Shown here piece by piece: positions 44,730 through 53,082 of a DNA stretch of 64,000 bases. Made by a program: the position numbers and the translations under genes. Under the pieces are notes generated by a model. The model saw only the letters and a program-made list of their open reading frames with translations, made no database searches and was not told the origin of the DNA. Every line of letters starts with the position of its first letter. Position 1 is the first letter of the stretch. The DNA is from an uncultured Alphaproteobacteria bacterium. GTDB taxonomy: Bacteria; Pseudomonadota; Alphaproteobacteria; HIMB59; GCA-002718135. Location of the stretch: assembly GCA_902620285.1 (NCBI GenBank), contig CACNHT010000001.1, positions 45,599 to 109,598 on the forward strand, given 5' to 3'.

Positions 44730-45581
44730 ATGGGTTACGGTGATGATTTACTTGTAACTACAATAGCAGCTAAAATTAAAAAGCAGTTTCCAGAAAGACA
44801 AATAGTCATTGGCATTGCAAAAAAAAATCATGCTTTCCATTCACCAATTTATGAGAATAATCCAAATATTGCAGACTGTAGAAATTTAGATAATAGTAAA
44901 CCTATTCATCTAATTGACTTCCATGAATTGAATAGACCTTATATAGATTACGAAAAAAGTATCCCAAATAATTATGTCTGGAGAAATTTCAAACCTAGCC
45001 CAGGTGAAATATTTCTTTCAGACCAAGAAAAAATTGAAGCAAAAAATATTATTTCTAAAGCTAAAAAATTTTGGAATGAAAATTATAATAAAAAATTTAG
45101 AAATATAATTTTTCTTGAAACTTCCTCAACAAAAATCAATGATGCACAATTCAGTTTTAAACATCAAAATAAAGATTGGGGTATTCAGAATTGGACAAGG
45201 TTAATAAACAAATTAAAGAATGATTATTTGATTATTCAATCTAAACATACTCAAACAAAAAAAGTTGAAGGTATATTTATACCTAAAGAAACAGATTTTA
45301 GACTTGCTTGTGCACTAATGAATGAAGTTGATTTTTATGTTGGCCCTGAGGGTGGTTTTGGGCATGTAGCAGCCGCATTAAATAAAAAAGCAGTTCTATA
45401 TTTTGGAGGATGGATATCACCAGATATAATTGGTTATGATTTTCATGAAAATATATATTACGAAGATAAACAATCACCATGTGGAGTAAAATTAAAACTT
45501 TGCGAACATTGTTCTAAAGCAAGAGAAGTGATAACAGTTGATCTTTTCTTAGAACGTATTTATAAAATTAGTTCTTCTTAG
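44730..45581 (+). CDS. GT9-like glycosyltransferase
   Basis: 283 aa. Heptosyltransferase-type GT-B enzyme: MGYGDDLLVTTIAAKIKKQF with the GxGDdL loop at the very N-terminus, FLETSSTK, DFRLACALMNEVDFYVGPEG followed by GGFGHVAAALNKKAVLYFGG. The C-terminal CGVKLKLCEHCSKAREVI has a three-cysteine cluster seen in a marine GT9 subgroup. A stop in the same frame 9 nt upstream fixes this ATG as the start. Acceptor unknown. Co-oriented with argG (6-nt gap) and convergent with folD (4-nt overlap). Confidence 0.8.
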   Translation: MGYGDDLLVTTIAAKIKKQFPERQIVIGIAKKNHAFHSPIYENNPNIADCRNLDNSKPIHLIDFHELNRPYIDYEKSIPNNYVWRNFKPSPGEIFLSDQEKIEAKNIISKAKKFWNENYNKKFRNIIFLETSSTKINDAQFSFKHQNKDWGIQNWTRLINKLKNDYLIIQSKHTQTKKVEGIFIPKETDFRLACALMNEVDFYVGPEGGFGHVAAALNKKAVLYFGGWISPDIIGYDFHENIYYEDKQSPCGVKLKLCEHCSKAREVITVDLFLERIYKISSS

Positions 45582-46456
45582 TCTAAAAATTTTAATTTGA
45601 ATGCTGCGGTTGTGTTTCTTAAAAGGCATGCAATTGTCATTGGTCCTACTCCTCCAGGTACTGGAGAAATTGCCCTTACTTTATTTTCCACGTCACTAAA
45701 CAAAACATCACCTACTAATTTTGATTTCTCTTCATTTATTTTGATTCTATTTATACCAACATCAATAATAATAGCTCCTTCTTTAACCCAATCTTTATTT
45801 ACAAACTCAGGTTTACCAATTGCTGCTATTAAAATATCAGCACTCTTGCAAATTCTCTCAATATTAATAGTTTTTGAATGAACTGTCGTAACAGTACAAG
45901 ACTCTTTTAATAATAATTGTGCCATAGGCTTTCCAACTATATTTGATCTTCCGATTACAACGGCATTTTTACCAGCTAAATTAATATTAAGTTCTCTTAG
46001 AAGTAATAAACAACCATAAGGAGTACATGGTATCATTAGACTTTCGTAATTCTTTTGGCTTATTGATAGTTTGCCGACATTTAAAGGATGAAATCCATCA
46101 GCATCTTTTTCTGGTGCTATACTATTTAAGACTACTTCTTCATTTATAGTTTTTGGTAAAGGAAGTTGGACGAGAATACCATTAACATCATCATTATTAT
46201 TTAATTGATTAATTAAATTGATCAAATTGTTTTGATTTGTGGTTTCTTCCAAGTGATGATCAATTACATTAATTCCAACTTCTTTTGCTGCTTTTGTTTT
46301 AGCTTTTACATATACACTACTTGCAGCAACATTTCCTACTTGTATAACTGCAAGTCCAGGTACACGATTAGATTTTTTCTTTATATTTTCAATTTCATTT
46401 TTTAATTGATCTTTTAATTTTTGTGCTATTTTTTTTCCATCTAATATATGTGGCAT
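45578..46456 (-). CDS. folD: Methylenetetrahydrofolate dehydrogenase/cyclohydrolase FolD
   Basis: 292 aa, bifunctional one-carbon enzyme supplying 10-formyl-THF, including for PurH. Motifs: VPGLAVIQVGNVAASSVYVK with the catalytic Y-x3-K, GILVQLPLPKTI, PEKDADGFHPLNVGKL, PCTPYGCLLLLRE, AVVIGRSNIVGKPMAQLLL and PVPGGVGPMTIACLLRNT. Full length. Last gene of a methyltransferase-yggT-folD run. Confidence 0.97.
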   Translation of the reverse strand: MPHILDGKKIAQKLKDQLKNEIENIKKKSNRVPGLAVIQVGNVAASSVYVKAKTKAAKEVGINVIDHHLEETTNQNNLINLINQLNNNDDVNGILVQLPLPKTINEEVVLNSIAPEKDADGFHPLNVGKLSISQKNYESLMIPCTPYGCLLLLRELNINLAGKNAVVIGRSNIVGKPMAQLLLKESCTVTTVHSKTINIERICKSADILIAAIGKPEFVNKDWVKEGAIIIDVGINRIKINEEKSKLVGDVLFSDVENKVRAISPVPGGVGPMTIACLLRNTTAAFKLKFLD

Positions 46457-46458
46457 AA

Positions 46459-46740
46459 TTATCTAGGCCAATATTCAATAAATAAACTTTTTAAAAACCA
46501 CAAACCAAGATAAACAACAATTGGAGATAAATCTACTGCACCAAAAGTAGGTAAGTATCTTCTTACAAAATTTAAACTTGGTTCACATAATCGATATAAA
46601 GCATCAAGGATACTATAAACAAATCTATTACCAGTATTGACTATATTAAAGTTTACTAACCAAGTTAAAATTATGTAAACTATAAGAACAAACTGAAATA
46701 AGTTTATAATTTGAATTATTAAATATAAAAGTGAGTTCAT
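46459..46740 (-). CDS. YggT-family membrane protein
   Basis: 93 aa with two transmembrane helices. FQFVLIVYIILTWLVNFNI, then FVYSILDALYRLCEPSLNFV and RRYLPTFGAVDLSPIVVYLG match the YggT repeat. Role unclear (osmotic or division-site related in other bacteria). It begins directly at the methyltransferase stop and lies 2 nt before folD. Confidence 0.9.
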   Translation of the reverse strand: MNSLLYLIIQIINLFQFVLIVYIILTWLVNFNIVNTGNRFVYSILDALYRLCEPSLNFVRRYLPTFGAVDLSPIVVYLGLWFLKSLFIEYWPR

Positions 46741-47400
46741 CTATAAATAGTCTTTGATCTTACATCCATATTCTAAAGGAATATGTTTTATTTTACCATC
46801 ATCTTTGGTAGTACATATACAAATTACTTTAACTTCTTTTTGAGTTTTTATTAAGGTTTCAATTTTATTAGACCACCAGACTGGTTTTTGAATATTTATA
46901 TGTGCATTTGAACCATCAGGTAATAGAGCGATCGCCTCATAACATGCTACATTTATAAAAATAAATTTTTTTGATATGTCAAAAAATCTTTCTAGTATCC
47001 AATCTATATCAGTTACAGGAATATGCTCTAAAACGTCTATGCAAATTGTCAAATCGAAATTTTCATTTTTTTCAAATTTTGAATATTTTTCATAACATGG
47101 ATCATAAAGTTTTATATCAATATTCCAAAATTTACTTAGAGGCGGAATGAATTTATTTCCAAGATTAAAACCATTCATATAAAAATTTCCTTTTCCACAA
47201 CCATAATCAATCATATTGAAAATATTTTCTTTTTTTATAATTTTTTTAATAATTTCAGCATATGCTAATGTGCTTTTTCCATCATATGCATCTTTTGGAT
47301 CTCTTTTTCTGCCATCAATTAAATGATAGCCATTTTTATGCATATCTTTGTAATATTCTAAATTTTTGTAATAATTTTCTGAAGGATTATTATTGGTCAT
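46741..47400 (-). CDS. Class I SAM-dependent methyltransferase, specificity unknown
   Basis: 219 aa. SAM motif I MIDYGCGKGNFYMNG (about 63-77), then IKLYDPCYEKYSKF, FDLTICIDVLEHIPVTDIDW (motif IV), and IFINVACYEAIALLPDGSNA followed by HINIQKPVWWSNKIE. The HINIQKPVWW segment resembles a marine/phage methyltransferase group, but I cannot name a substrate. Its ATG follows the T run of the upstream binding-protein terminator with no space, and no Shine-Dalgarno is visible. Confidence 0.78.
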   Translation of the reverse strand: MTNNNPSENYYKNLEYYKDMHKNGYHLIDGRKRDPKDAYDGKSTLAYAEIIKKIIKKENIFNMIDYGCGKGNFYMNGFNLGNKFIPPLSKFWNIDIKLYDPCYEKYSKFEKNENFDLTICIDVLEHIPVTDIDWILERFFDISKKFIFINVACYEAIALLPDGSNAHINIQKPVWWSNKIETLIKTQKEVKVICICTTKDDGKIKHIPLEYGCKIKDYL

Positions 47401-47428
47401 AAAAAAAGCGGTCTACCAAGACCGCTTT
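47401..47428 (-). terminator. Intrinsic terminator after the amino-acid binding protein
   Basis: Minus strand: perfect 10-bp stem AAAGCGGTCT/AGACCGCTTT (47428-47419 and 47414-47405) with a TGGT loop, and T run to 47401. The next base starts the ATG of the methyltransferase gene. Confidence 0.92.
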
Positions 47429-47448
47429 TAAATCAATTAATATCTTAA

Positions 47449-48282
47449 TTACATAGAAATATCTCTGCCAAACCACTGTTTAGTAATTTCAGCAGTAGTT
47501 CCGTCTTTAGACATTGCGGAGATTGCTGCATTCCACATATCTAGTATCTCTGTATCCTCTTTTCTTACAGCGCCACCGACTCCATCACCAAAGACACCAC
47601 CAGAGAATGTCGGACCAGTGAAAGCAACATTAACGCCAGCATCAGATTCCATATAATCAATTATTGACCCTACATCAGCAAGAACAGCATCACATCTTCC
47701 AGAAGCTAAATCTAAATTGTGATCATCAACTGTTTCATATAGCCTAACATCTACTGCGCCAGACATATGTTTTTCTAAAAAATTTTGATGAATTGTAGAC
47801 GATTGAACACATACGGTTTTACCATCCATTGCAGCAATTAGTTGTCCTATAGCAGCTTGCTCTTTTCCACCTGCATTATTAAGATTAACTTTAGCCATAC
47901 CTGCAATGTTTAAATTTGCCAAACCGCTATTTTTTAAAACAGCAAATCTCGCACCATCAGTCATATAACCAGTTGTAAAATTAACTTTTTCTTTTCTTTC
48001 TTCAGTAATAGACATTCCAGCAATAATAATGTCATATTTACCTTGAAGAAGAGCAGGAATAATACCATCCCAGTCTTGAGTCACCCATTCGCATGTAACG
48101 CCCATACGTTTACAAGCTTCGTTACCGAAATCTATTTCAGCACCTTCTAGTTCACCAGCTGAATTAAGATTATTCCATGGTGGATAAGCACCTTCTGTAC
48201 CAATTCTTATTGTTTGTGAATTTGCGATTGAAGCAACCCCAAAAATACCAATTGATAATAAGTATATTAAAATTTTTTTCAC
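47449..48282 (-). CDS. Periplasmic amino-acid-type ABC transporter binding protein
   Basis: 277 aa. Signal peptide residues 1-22 (ending ANS/QT). SBP family 3 pattern: IRIGTEGAYPPWNNLNSAGE, LEGAEIDFGNEACKRMG, WDGIIPALLQGKYDIIIAGM, SITEERKEKVNFTTGYMT, RCDAVLADVGSIIDYM and WFGRDISM at the end, closest to lysine/arginine/ornithine or octopine/nopaline binders. No permease or ATPase genes are adjacent, so it is detached from its transporter here. Starts at GTG with a strong Shine-Dalgarno (AAGGAGG) and ends at a strong terminator, consistent with abundant expression. Confidence 0.92.
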   Translation of the reverse strand: MKKILIYLLSIGIFGVASIANSQTIRIGTEGAYPPWNNLNSAGELEGAEIDFGNEACKRMGVTCEWVTQDWDGIIPALLQGKYDIIIAGMSITEERKEKVNFTTGYMTDGARFAVLKNSGLANLNIAGMAKVNLNNAGGKEQAAIGQLIAAMDGKTVCVQSSTIHQNFLEKHMSGAVDVRLYETVDDHNLDLASGRCDAVLADVGSIIDYMESDAGVNVAFTGPTFSGGVFGDGVGGAVRKEDTEILDMWNAAISAMSKDGTTAEITKQWFGRDISM

Positions 48283-48302
48283 GTTTCCTCCTTGAAGAAG
48301 TA

Positions 48303-48315
48303 TTTCTAAATTATA
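48303..48315 (-). promoter_or_regulatory. -10 element and start region of the binding-protein gene
   Basis: Minus strand TATAAT at 48315-48310, giving a predicted start near 48303 and a roughly 20-nt leader that holds AAGGAGG 4 nt before the GTG. No clear -35 hexamer at 16-18 bp. Confidence 0.5.
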
Positions 48316-48358
48316 CGAGAACCATATAAGCTAAATAGAAAAAAACAAAATAAATTGT

Positions 48359-48745
48359 TCAGATCTTCTTTCCTTTGGTCTTAATTAATACAAAAAACAA
48401 GCCAATTATTAGTAATATAAAAGGAAAACTCCAAAGAAAGATATTATTATAATTCATTAATGGTCTAAAAAGGATGTATTCACCATATCTTTCAACTAAA
48501 AATTTCTTAATATCTCCTTCACTTTCTCCTTCTTGCAACTTTTGTTTTACTATTTTTTTAATATCATTAGAGAATTCTGCATCAGAGTCGTAAATACTTT
48601 GATTTTGACAAGTCATGCATCGTAACTCTAAGGTTAATTTTTTTACTCTCTCATTGATATTTTCAGCTGAATGTATTTTAAAAGTAAAAAACACAAAACC
48701 TAAAATTATTATATATAAAACTTTAAAGAAGCGGCTCAATTTCAT
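48359..48745 (-). CDS. ccmH: Cytochrome c maturation protein CcmH (CcmL/CycL domain)
   Basis: 128 aa. Reduces apocytochrome c cysteines for heme attachment in the periplasm. Signal/anchor at residues 8-24, the redox motif LELRCMTCQNQSIYDSDAEF with Cys43 and Cys46, then FLVERYGEYILFRP and a C-terminal transmembrane helix. It lacks the TPR (CcmI) extension found in E. coli CcmH, and no ccmI gene follows. It overlaps ccmG by 23 nt and ends the ccmA-H operon. Confidence 0.95.
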   Translation of the reverse strand: MKLSRFFKVLYIIILGFVFFTFKIHSAENINERVKKLTLELRCMTCQNQSIYDSDAEFSNDIKKIVKQKLQEGESEGDIKKFLVERYGEYILFRPLMNYNNIFLWSFPFILLIIGLFFVLIKTKGKKI

Positions 48746-49247
48746 TTTCTAAAATATGCTTAGTAATAGGACCCATATATTTGTAGATAATCATACCATC
48801 CTCATTAATTAAATATGTTTCTGGCAGACCAAAAACACCAAATTCTAAAGCAATTAATCCATCAGAGTCTACGCCAACAAAATGATATGGATTTCCATCA
48901 TCTTCTAAATACTTTTTTGCATCTGAAGTTGGATCTTTGTGGTTAAATCCCAACAAATATAGTTCAGGATGTTTTTTACGTATTTCAAAAAAAAGTGGAT
49001 GTTCTATTTTACAAGGACTACACCAAGAAGCAAAAAAATTAATTAAGGTCTTTTTATTTTTTATATCTTTTGTTTTGATTTTATCCTTTGCGTTGTAAAG
49101 AGAACTACTTTCAAAAATAGGAACATCTTTATTTAAGAGCGCACTTGGTGGTTTACTTGGATCTTTACCACTTAATAAATAAACAAGTGAAAAAAGACAT
49201 ATTATTAAAAGTGTAATCAATGGTGTTAAAATAAATATTCTATTCAT
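48723..49247 (-). CDS. ccmG: Thiol:disulfide interchange protein CcmG/DsbE
   Basis: 174 aa. Membrane-anchored thioredoxin (helix 8-25) that reduces the CcmH/apocytochrome disulfide. Active site NFFASWCSPCKIEHPLFFEI with Cys76 and Cys79, family-specific HKDPTSDAKKYLEDDGNPYH, and cis-Pro GVFGLPETYLINEDG. Four-base ATGA overlap with ccmF. Confidence 0.96.
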   Translation of the reverse strand: MNRIFILTPLITLLIICLFSLVYLLSGKDPSKPPSALLNKDVPIFESSSLYNAKDKIKTKDIKNKKTLINFFASWCSPCKIEHPLFFEIRKKHPELYLLGFNHKDPTSDAKKYLEDDGNPYHFVGVDSDGLIALEFGVFGLPETYLINEDGMIIYKYMGPITKHILENEIEPLL

Positions 49248-51106
49248 CTTCTAGAAACTGCTATAAAACCTGAATACATCATTATTATCACTCCAAACCA
49301 TATAAAACTAACAAAAGGATTAATTAAAACTTTTACAAACCATTCATTATTTTTTTGATCACCGAGGATAAAATATATATCCTTATTCCATTGATGTAAA
49401 ATCCCAGCTTCAGACGTAATCATTTTAGAAACAGGATAATAATTTTTTCCAACTTCTATTTCTTTTAATTTATTTTTTTCAATATCAAACAAAAATTTTC
49501 CTCTTAAGGCTTGGAAATTAATCTGATTAGTTGTTTCTATTTTTTCAAACAAAACTGTTTTTCCATTTACTTTAAACTTATCTCCCTCAATAAGGTTAAA
49601 ATCTAGCTCGTTTTGAAAAACACTAGAACAAGTGATACCAACTATAGCAATACCAACCCCAATATGCGCTATATGAGGATTAATTATTTGGATAAACTTA
49701 ATAGAAAATTTAACTTTGTACGAAGAAAAGATAGCAATAATTGAGGCTAATATTATCCAAAAACCTAGAAGTAGTCCAACAAAGCCCCATGTATTAAAAT
49801 CTAAAAAATATGATTGAATTAAAACTAAAATACTTAATACGATAAACCCTAGTACATATTTTTTTGAATTTTGTATTTTATTCGTTTGCCAGGATAAAAT
49901 TGGTGCAATGCTCATTAATAAAAAACCAGGGATCATTATAGGAATTACAGTTGCATTAAAATAAGGGCCTCCAACTGATATTCTCTTATTATATAAAACC
50001 TCAATTATAATTGGGTATATGGTTCCTAAAAGAATAGTTAAGGTTGCTATAATCATTAAAATATTATTTATTACAAGTGCTGAAACCTTATTGATAAATA
50101 ACAAGTTTAAAGCGATTGATTTTTTTGGTTCTTTTAACAAGAAAACTAAAAAACCAAATCCAGTTATAATAAAAAAAATTAGTAATATAAATATGCCTCT
50201 GGATGCATCTGCAGCAAATGAATGTACACTTGTTAAGATTCCAGATCTTACTAAAAATGTTCCAAAAACACTTAATGAAAAGCATAGAATTGATAAAAAA
50301 ACTATCCACTTTTTAATAGCTTGCTCACCTCTTACCATCATGAGAGAATGGACTAATGCAAGTCCTGCAATCCAAGGCATCAGTGAAATATTTTCGACTG
50401 GATCCCAAAACCACCAACCGCCCCATCCTAATTCATAATATGCCCAATAAGAACCTAGAGCTATTCCACCAGTTAAAAAGGTCCAACTAATCAATGACCA
50501 TTTTTTTGCAACATAAAGCCATTCACCATCTGTATTTTGAAATAAACCTGCAATAGCAATACTGAATACTATAGAATAGCCAACGTAACCTGCATATAAA
50601 ATTGGTGGATGAACCGCCAAACCTGGATCTTGTAAAATTGGATTTAAACCCAAACCTTCATTTACTAAAATTGAATTAACTAGAAACGGATTTGATGTAA
50701 AGACGATAAAGAGACCAAATAAAATATGAAGAAAAGATTGAATAATTAATGTTAATCTTTGAAAATTTCTGTCTATATTTTTTGTAAAAGAAAAAAAGAA
50801 ACTAAAAACAGATAATATACATAGCCACAAAAGCATCGAACCTTCATGATTCCCCCAAGTACCTGAAATTTTATATATTAATGGTTTATTTGAGTGAGAG
50901 TTTTGAAATACATTATAATTAGAGAAATCAGACACCACGTAAGCATACATTAGTGAAAAAAAAGATAATAAAGTTAATAATGACGAAAAACGAATGAAAA
51001 AATTAAATTTCTGTTTTTGAAACTTAAAAATGTATCTAGATAAAATTAAATAAAAATTAATACCTATGGCAAAAACTAAACTTAAAAAACCAATTAATGA
51101 ACTCAT
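49244..51106 (-). CDS. ccmF: Heme lyase CcmF
   Basis: 620 aa with about 13-15 transmembrane helices. Holds heme and, with CcmH, attaches it to apocytochrome c. Hallmarks: KISGTWGNHEGSMLLWLCIL, the periplasmic WWD domain GWGGWWFWDPVENISLMPWI, and His-bearing loops NPILQDPGLAVHPPILYAG and SGILTSVHSFAADASRG. Length is slightly below the usual 640-660. Overlaps by ATGA at both ends. Confidence 0.97.
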   Translation of the reverse strand: MSSLIGFLSLVFAIGINFYLILSRYIFKFQKQKFNFFIRFSSLLTLLSFFSLMYAYVVSDFSNYNVFQNSHSNKPLIYKISGTWGNHEGSMLLWLCILSVFSFFFSFTKNIDRNFQRLTLIIQSFLHILFGLFIVFTSNPFLVNSILVNEGLGLNPILQDPGLAVHPPILYAGYVGYSIVFSIAIAGLFQNTDGEWLYVAKKWSLISWTFLTGGIALGSYWAYYELGWGGWWFWDPVENISLMPWIAGLALVHSLMMVRGEQAIKKWIVFLSILCFSLSVFGTFLVRSGILTSVHSFAADASRGIFILLIFFIITGFGFLVFLLKEPKKSIALNLLFINKVSALVINNILMIIATLTILLGTIYPIIIEVLYNKRISVGGPYFNATVIPIMIPGFLLMSIAPILSWQTNKIQNSKKYVLGFIVLSILVLIQSYFLDFNTWGFVGLLLGFWIILASIIAIFSSYKVKFSIKFIQIINPHIAHIGVGIAIVGITCSSVFQNELDFNLIEGDKFKVNGKTVLFEKIETTNQINFQALRGKFLFDIEKNKLKEIEVGKNYYPVSKMITSEAGILHQWNKDIYFILGDQKNNEWFVKVLINPFVSFIWFGVIIMMYSGFIAVSRR

Positions 51107-51543
51107 TTATATTTTTTATTCCAATAACCCGTATCTTTTAAACTTTCTTTTATTGATGCAGGCATATAATTTTCATCATGTTTTGCAAAAACATTTGTTG
51201 CATTAAAAACATCATTATTATCAAAAGATCCTTCTATGACTGCCCCTTGCCCTTCTCTAAACAAATCAGGAAGAATTCCATTATAAGAAACAAGTATCGA
51301 TGCCTTCTGATCTGTAATTCTAAAATTAAATGAACTTGATGAAATTTTATTGAAGCTGTCATTTTCTACAAAACCACCTATTCTAACTAATTTATTTATT
51401 GTGATATCTGACTTAATAATTTCAGAAGGCGTATAAAAATATGAAATATTTTCTCTGGTATTATATAAAATTAATAACACAGCGCTTAGTATTATGATTA
51501 AAGTAAGAATTATGAGGAGTAATCTTTGAAAACGCAGACTCAT
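51103..51543 (-). CDS. ccmE: Heme chaperone CcmE
   Basis: 146 aa. N-terminal anchor helix (about 8-26), OB-fold core with KLVRIGGFVENDSF and FREGQGAVIEGSFDNNDVF, and the covalent heme site AKHDENYMP with His122 and Tyr126 at the usual four-residue spacing. Carries heme from CcmABCD to CcmF. Its ATG overlaps the ccmD stop (ATGA). Confidence 0.96.
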   Translation of the reverse strand: MSLRFQRLLLIILTLIIILSAVLLILYNTRENISYFYTPSEIIKSDITINKLVRIGGFVENDSFNKISSSSFNFRITDQKASILVSYNGILPDLFREGQGAVIEGSFDNNDVFNATNVFAKHDENYMPASIKESLKDTGYWNKKYK

Positions 51544-51644
51544 TTATTTTTTATTCTTCTAAATTTTAGATAACTAATAGATAATAGGAAAAAAATTAAA
51601 AGAAAGGCCACAATATAAGAACCAAAAATATACCAAAAATACAT
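51540..51644 (-). CDS. ccmD: Heme exporter subunit CcmD
   Basis: A 34-aa protein I translated from the bases between ccmC and ccmE. It starts MYFWYIFGSYIVAF, continues as one hydrophobic helix, and ends in a basic tail (KFRRIKNK), the CcmD topology of one transmembrane helix with a cytoplasmic positive C-terminus. The Y/W-rich start and its position between ccmC and ccmE match ccmD elsewhere. Its TGA overlaps the ccmE ATG. CcmD releases holo-CcmE from CcmABC. Confidence 0.88.
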   Translation of the reverse strand: MYFWYIFGSYIVAFLLIFFLLSISYLKFRRIKNK

Positions 51645-51705
51645 AACTTCTAATAACAAAATTATTTAGGAATGATACTTAATCCAAAGGACTAAAAGTC
51701 ACAAA

Positions 51706-52404
51706 TTAACTTAAGTTAGATTTCCTTATAATTATCTCAGTTTTTATTCTTAAAATAGCTATAGTTATTCCAATCATCATAAATGCAATTGTCATAATAA
51801 TTAACGGCGTCATCATGGAAGGATCGATACTAGGTTTTGATAACTTACTTATGGTTGCGGTTTGATGTAAAGTGTTCCACCAATCCACAGAGAATTTAAC
51901 AATAGGTAGATTGATAGAGCCAACAAGCACAAATATTGCAACAACTTTTTCTCTGACAATTCTATTTTCAAAAGATAAATTCATAAAGATTATTATAAGA
52001 TAAATTACAAAAAGTATTGCTACAGAAGTTAAACGCGCATCCCACACCCACCAAGTTCCCCACATTGGTTTTCCCCATAGAGAACCACTTATTATACAAA
52101 TTAATGTAAAAACTGCTCCTATTGGAGCTATTGCTGAATTAATAATAAACCCAAAAGGTATTCTAAAAGCAAGTGCAGCAATACTATATAAAGTCATTAT
52201 TGCATAAGTTAGAAGTGCTAACCAAGCACTTGGAACGTGTACATACATTATCCGAACAGTTGATCCTTGTTGATAATCATTAGGTGAAAAATAAAAGGAA
52301 AATAACAATCCTAAAAAAAATAATACTATTGATGAAACTAATGCTGGTTTAAACAAATAATCAGCAACCTGATTAAATTTATTGGGATTAATTAAAAACA
52401 TCAT
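51706..52404 (-). CDS. ccmC: Heme exporter / CcmE heme-loading protein CcmC
   Basis: 232 aa with six transmembrane helices. WWD signature GKPMWGTWWVWDARLTSVAI, flanking heme-ligand histidines in MYVHVPSAWLALLTYA and WNTLHQTATISKLSKPSID. Loads heme onto CcmE. It follows the ccmB stop by one base; a 61-nt gap separates it from ccmD. Confidence 0.96.
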   Translation of the reverse strand: MMFLINPNKFNQVADYLFKPALVSSIVLFFLGLLFSFYFSPNDYQQGSTVRIMYVHVPSAWLALLTYAIMTLYSIAALAFRIPFGFIINSAIAPIGAVFTLICIISGSLWGKPMWGTWWVWDARLTSVAILFVIYLIIIFMNLSFENRIVREKVVAIFVLVGSINLPIVKFSVDWWNTLHQTATISKLSKPSIDPSMMTPLIIMTIAFMMIGITIAILRIKTEIIIRKSNLS

Positions 52405-52405
52405 A

Positions 52406-53078
52406 TTAATTATTTTCTAATGATAGTTTAAGACACAAACCACTTGCCCATGGATTTAAAGCAAAAACTATTAATAATATTCCAGATAATATATTTATTA
52501 GAGAATTAAAGTTTTCATCTATATTAATTATTCCAACTGAAAAAATAATTACTGGTATGCTGAATATCATAACTATAACACTTCCAAGCAAGAAGTTTCT
52601 TTGATTCATTAAATTCATTGACGATGAAATTGAGCCTAAGCATGATAGAATTAATGATCCTATAGCAAAACTAGTTAAAAGGTAGATAAGTTTTTCATTT
52701 GAAATATTTAGCAAAATACAAGCTATTGGAATGGATAGTAAAAAAGGTATCTGAACAAAGATAAAATGTGATACAGTTTTTAAAATAGAAATTAAACCAA
52801 AACTGAAACCGTTTAAATGCATAATTAATAAATTACCATTTTCAAAGTCTTCCTGATAAAATTTTCCTAGAGATAAAGTTGAGCTTAACAATAATAATGT
52901 CCATATTATTCCAACCCCTATAAGTGAAATTGTTTCCTTTTCTGGTCCAATAGAGAAAATAAATATAAATATTGATATGAAAAAAAAAATGATATTTGTT
53001 AAAATATCTTGAAATCCACTTAGGTTTAATTTGTATTCTCTATAATAAAAGAAAATTATTTTTTTTTAAAAAATTCAT
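52406..53078 (-). CDS. ccmB: Heme ABC exporter permease CcmB, interrupted by a one-base offset in an A9 run
   Basis: The in-frame ORF with its own ATG covers only 161 aa (52406-52891) and starts inside the family domain at MLSSTLSLGKFYQEDFENGN. Upstream codons in the same frame still read as CcmB (YREYKLNLSGFQDILTNI, then GPEKETISLIGVGIIWTLLL) back to a stop near 53066, with no start codon. An ATG at 53078-53076, 4 nt after the ccmA stop, opens MNFLKK and then hits a stop after nine A (53067-53059). Removing one A joins both parts into a normal 223-aa CcmB with six helices. So ccmB is frameshifted, rescued by slippage, or misread in sequencing. Confidence 0.88.
53059..53067 (-). other. A9 homopolymer in the ccmB 5' end (frame-offset site)
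   Basis: Nine consecutive A on the coding (minus) strand at codons 4-7 of ccmB. Eight A would keep the frame; nine put the ribosome at a TAA straight after the run. Confidence 0.9.
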
Positions 53079-53082
53079 TGTT

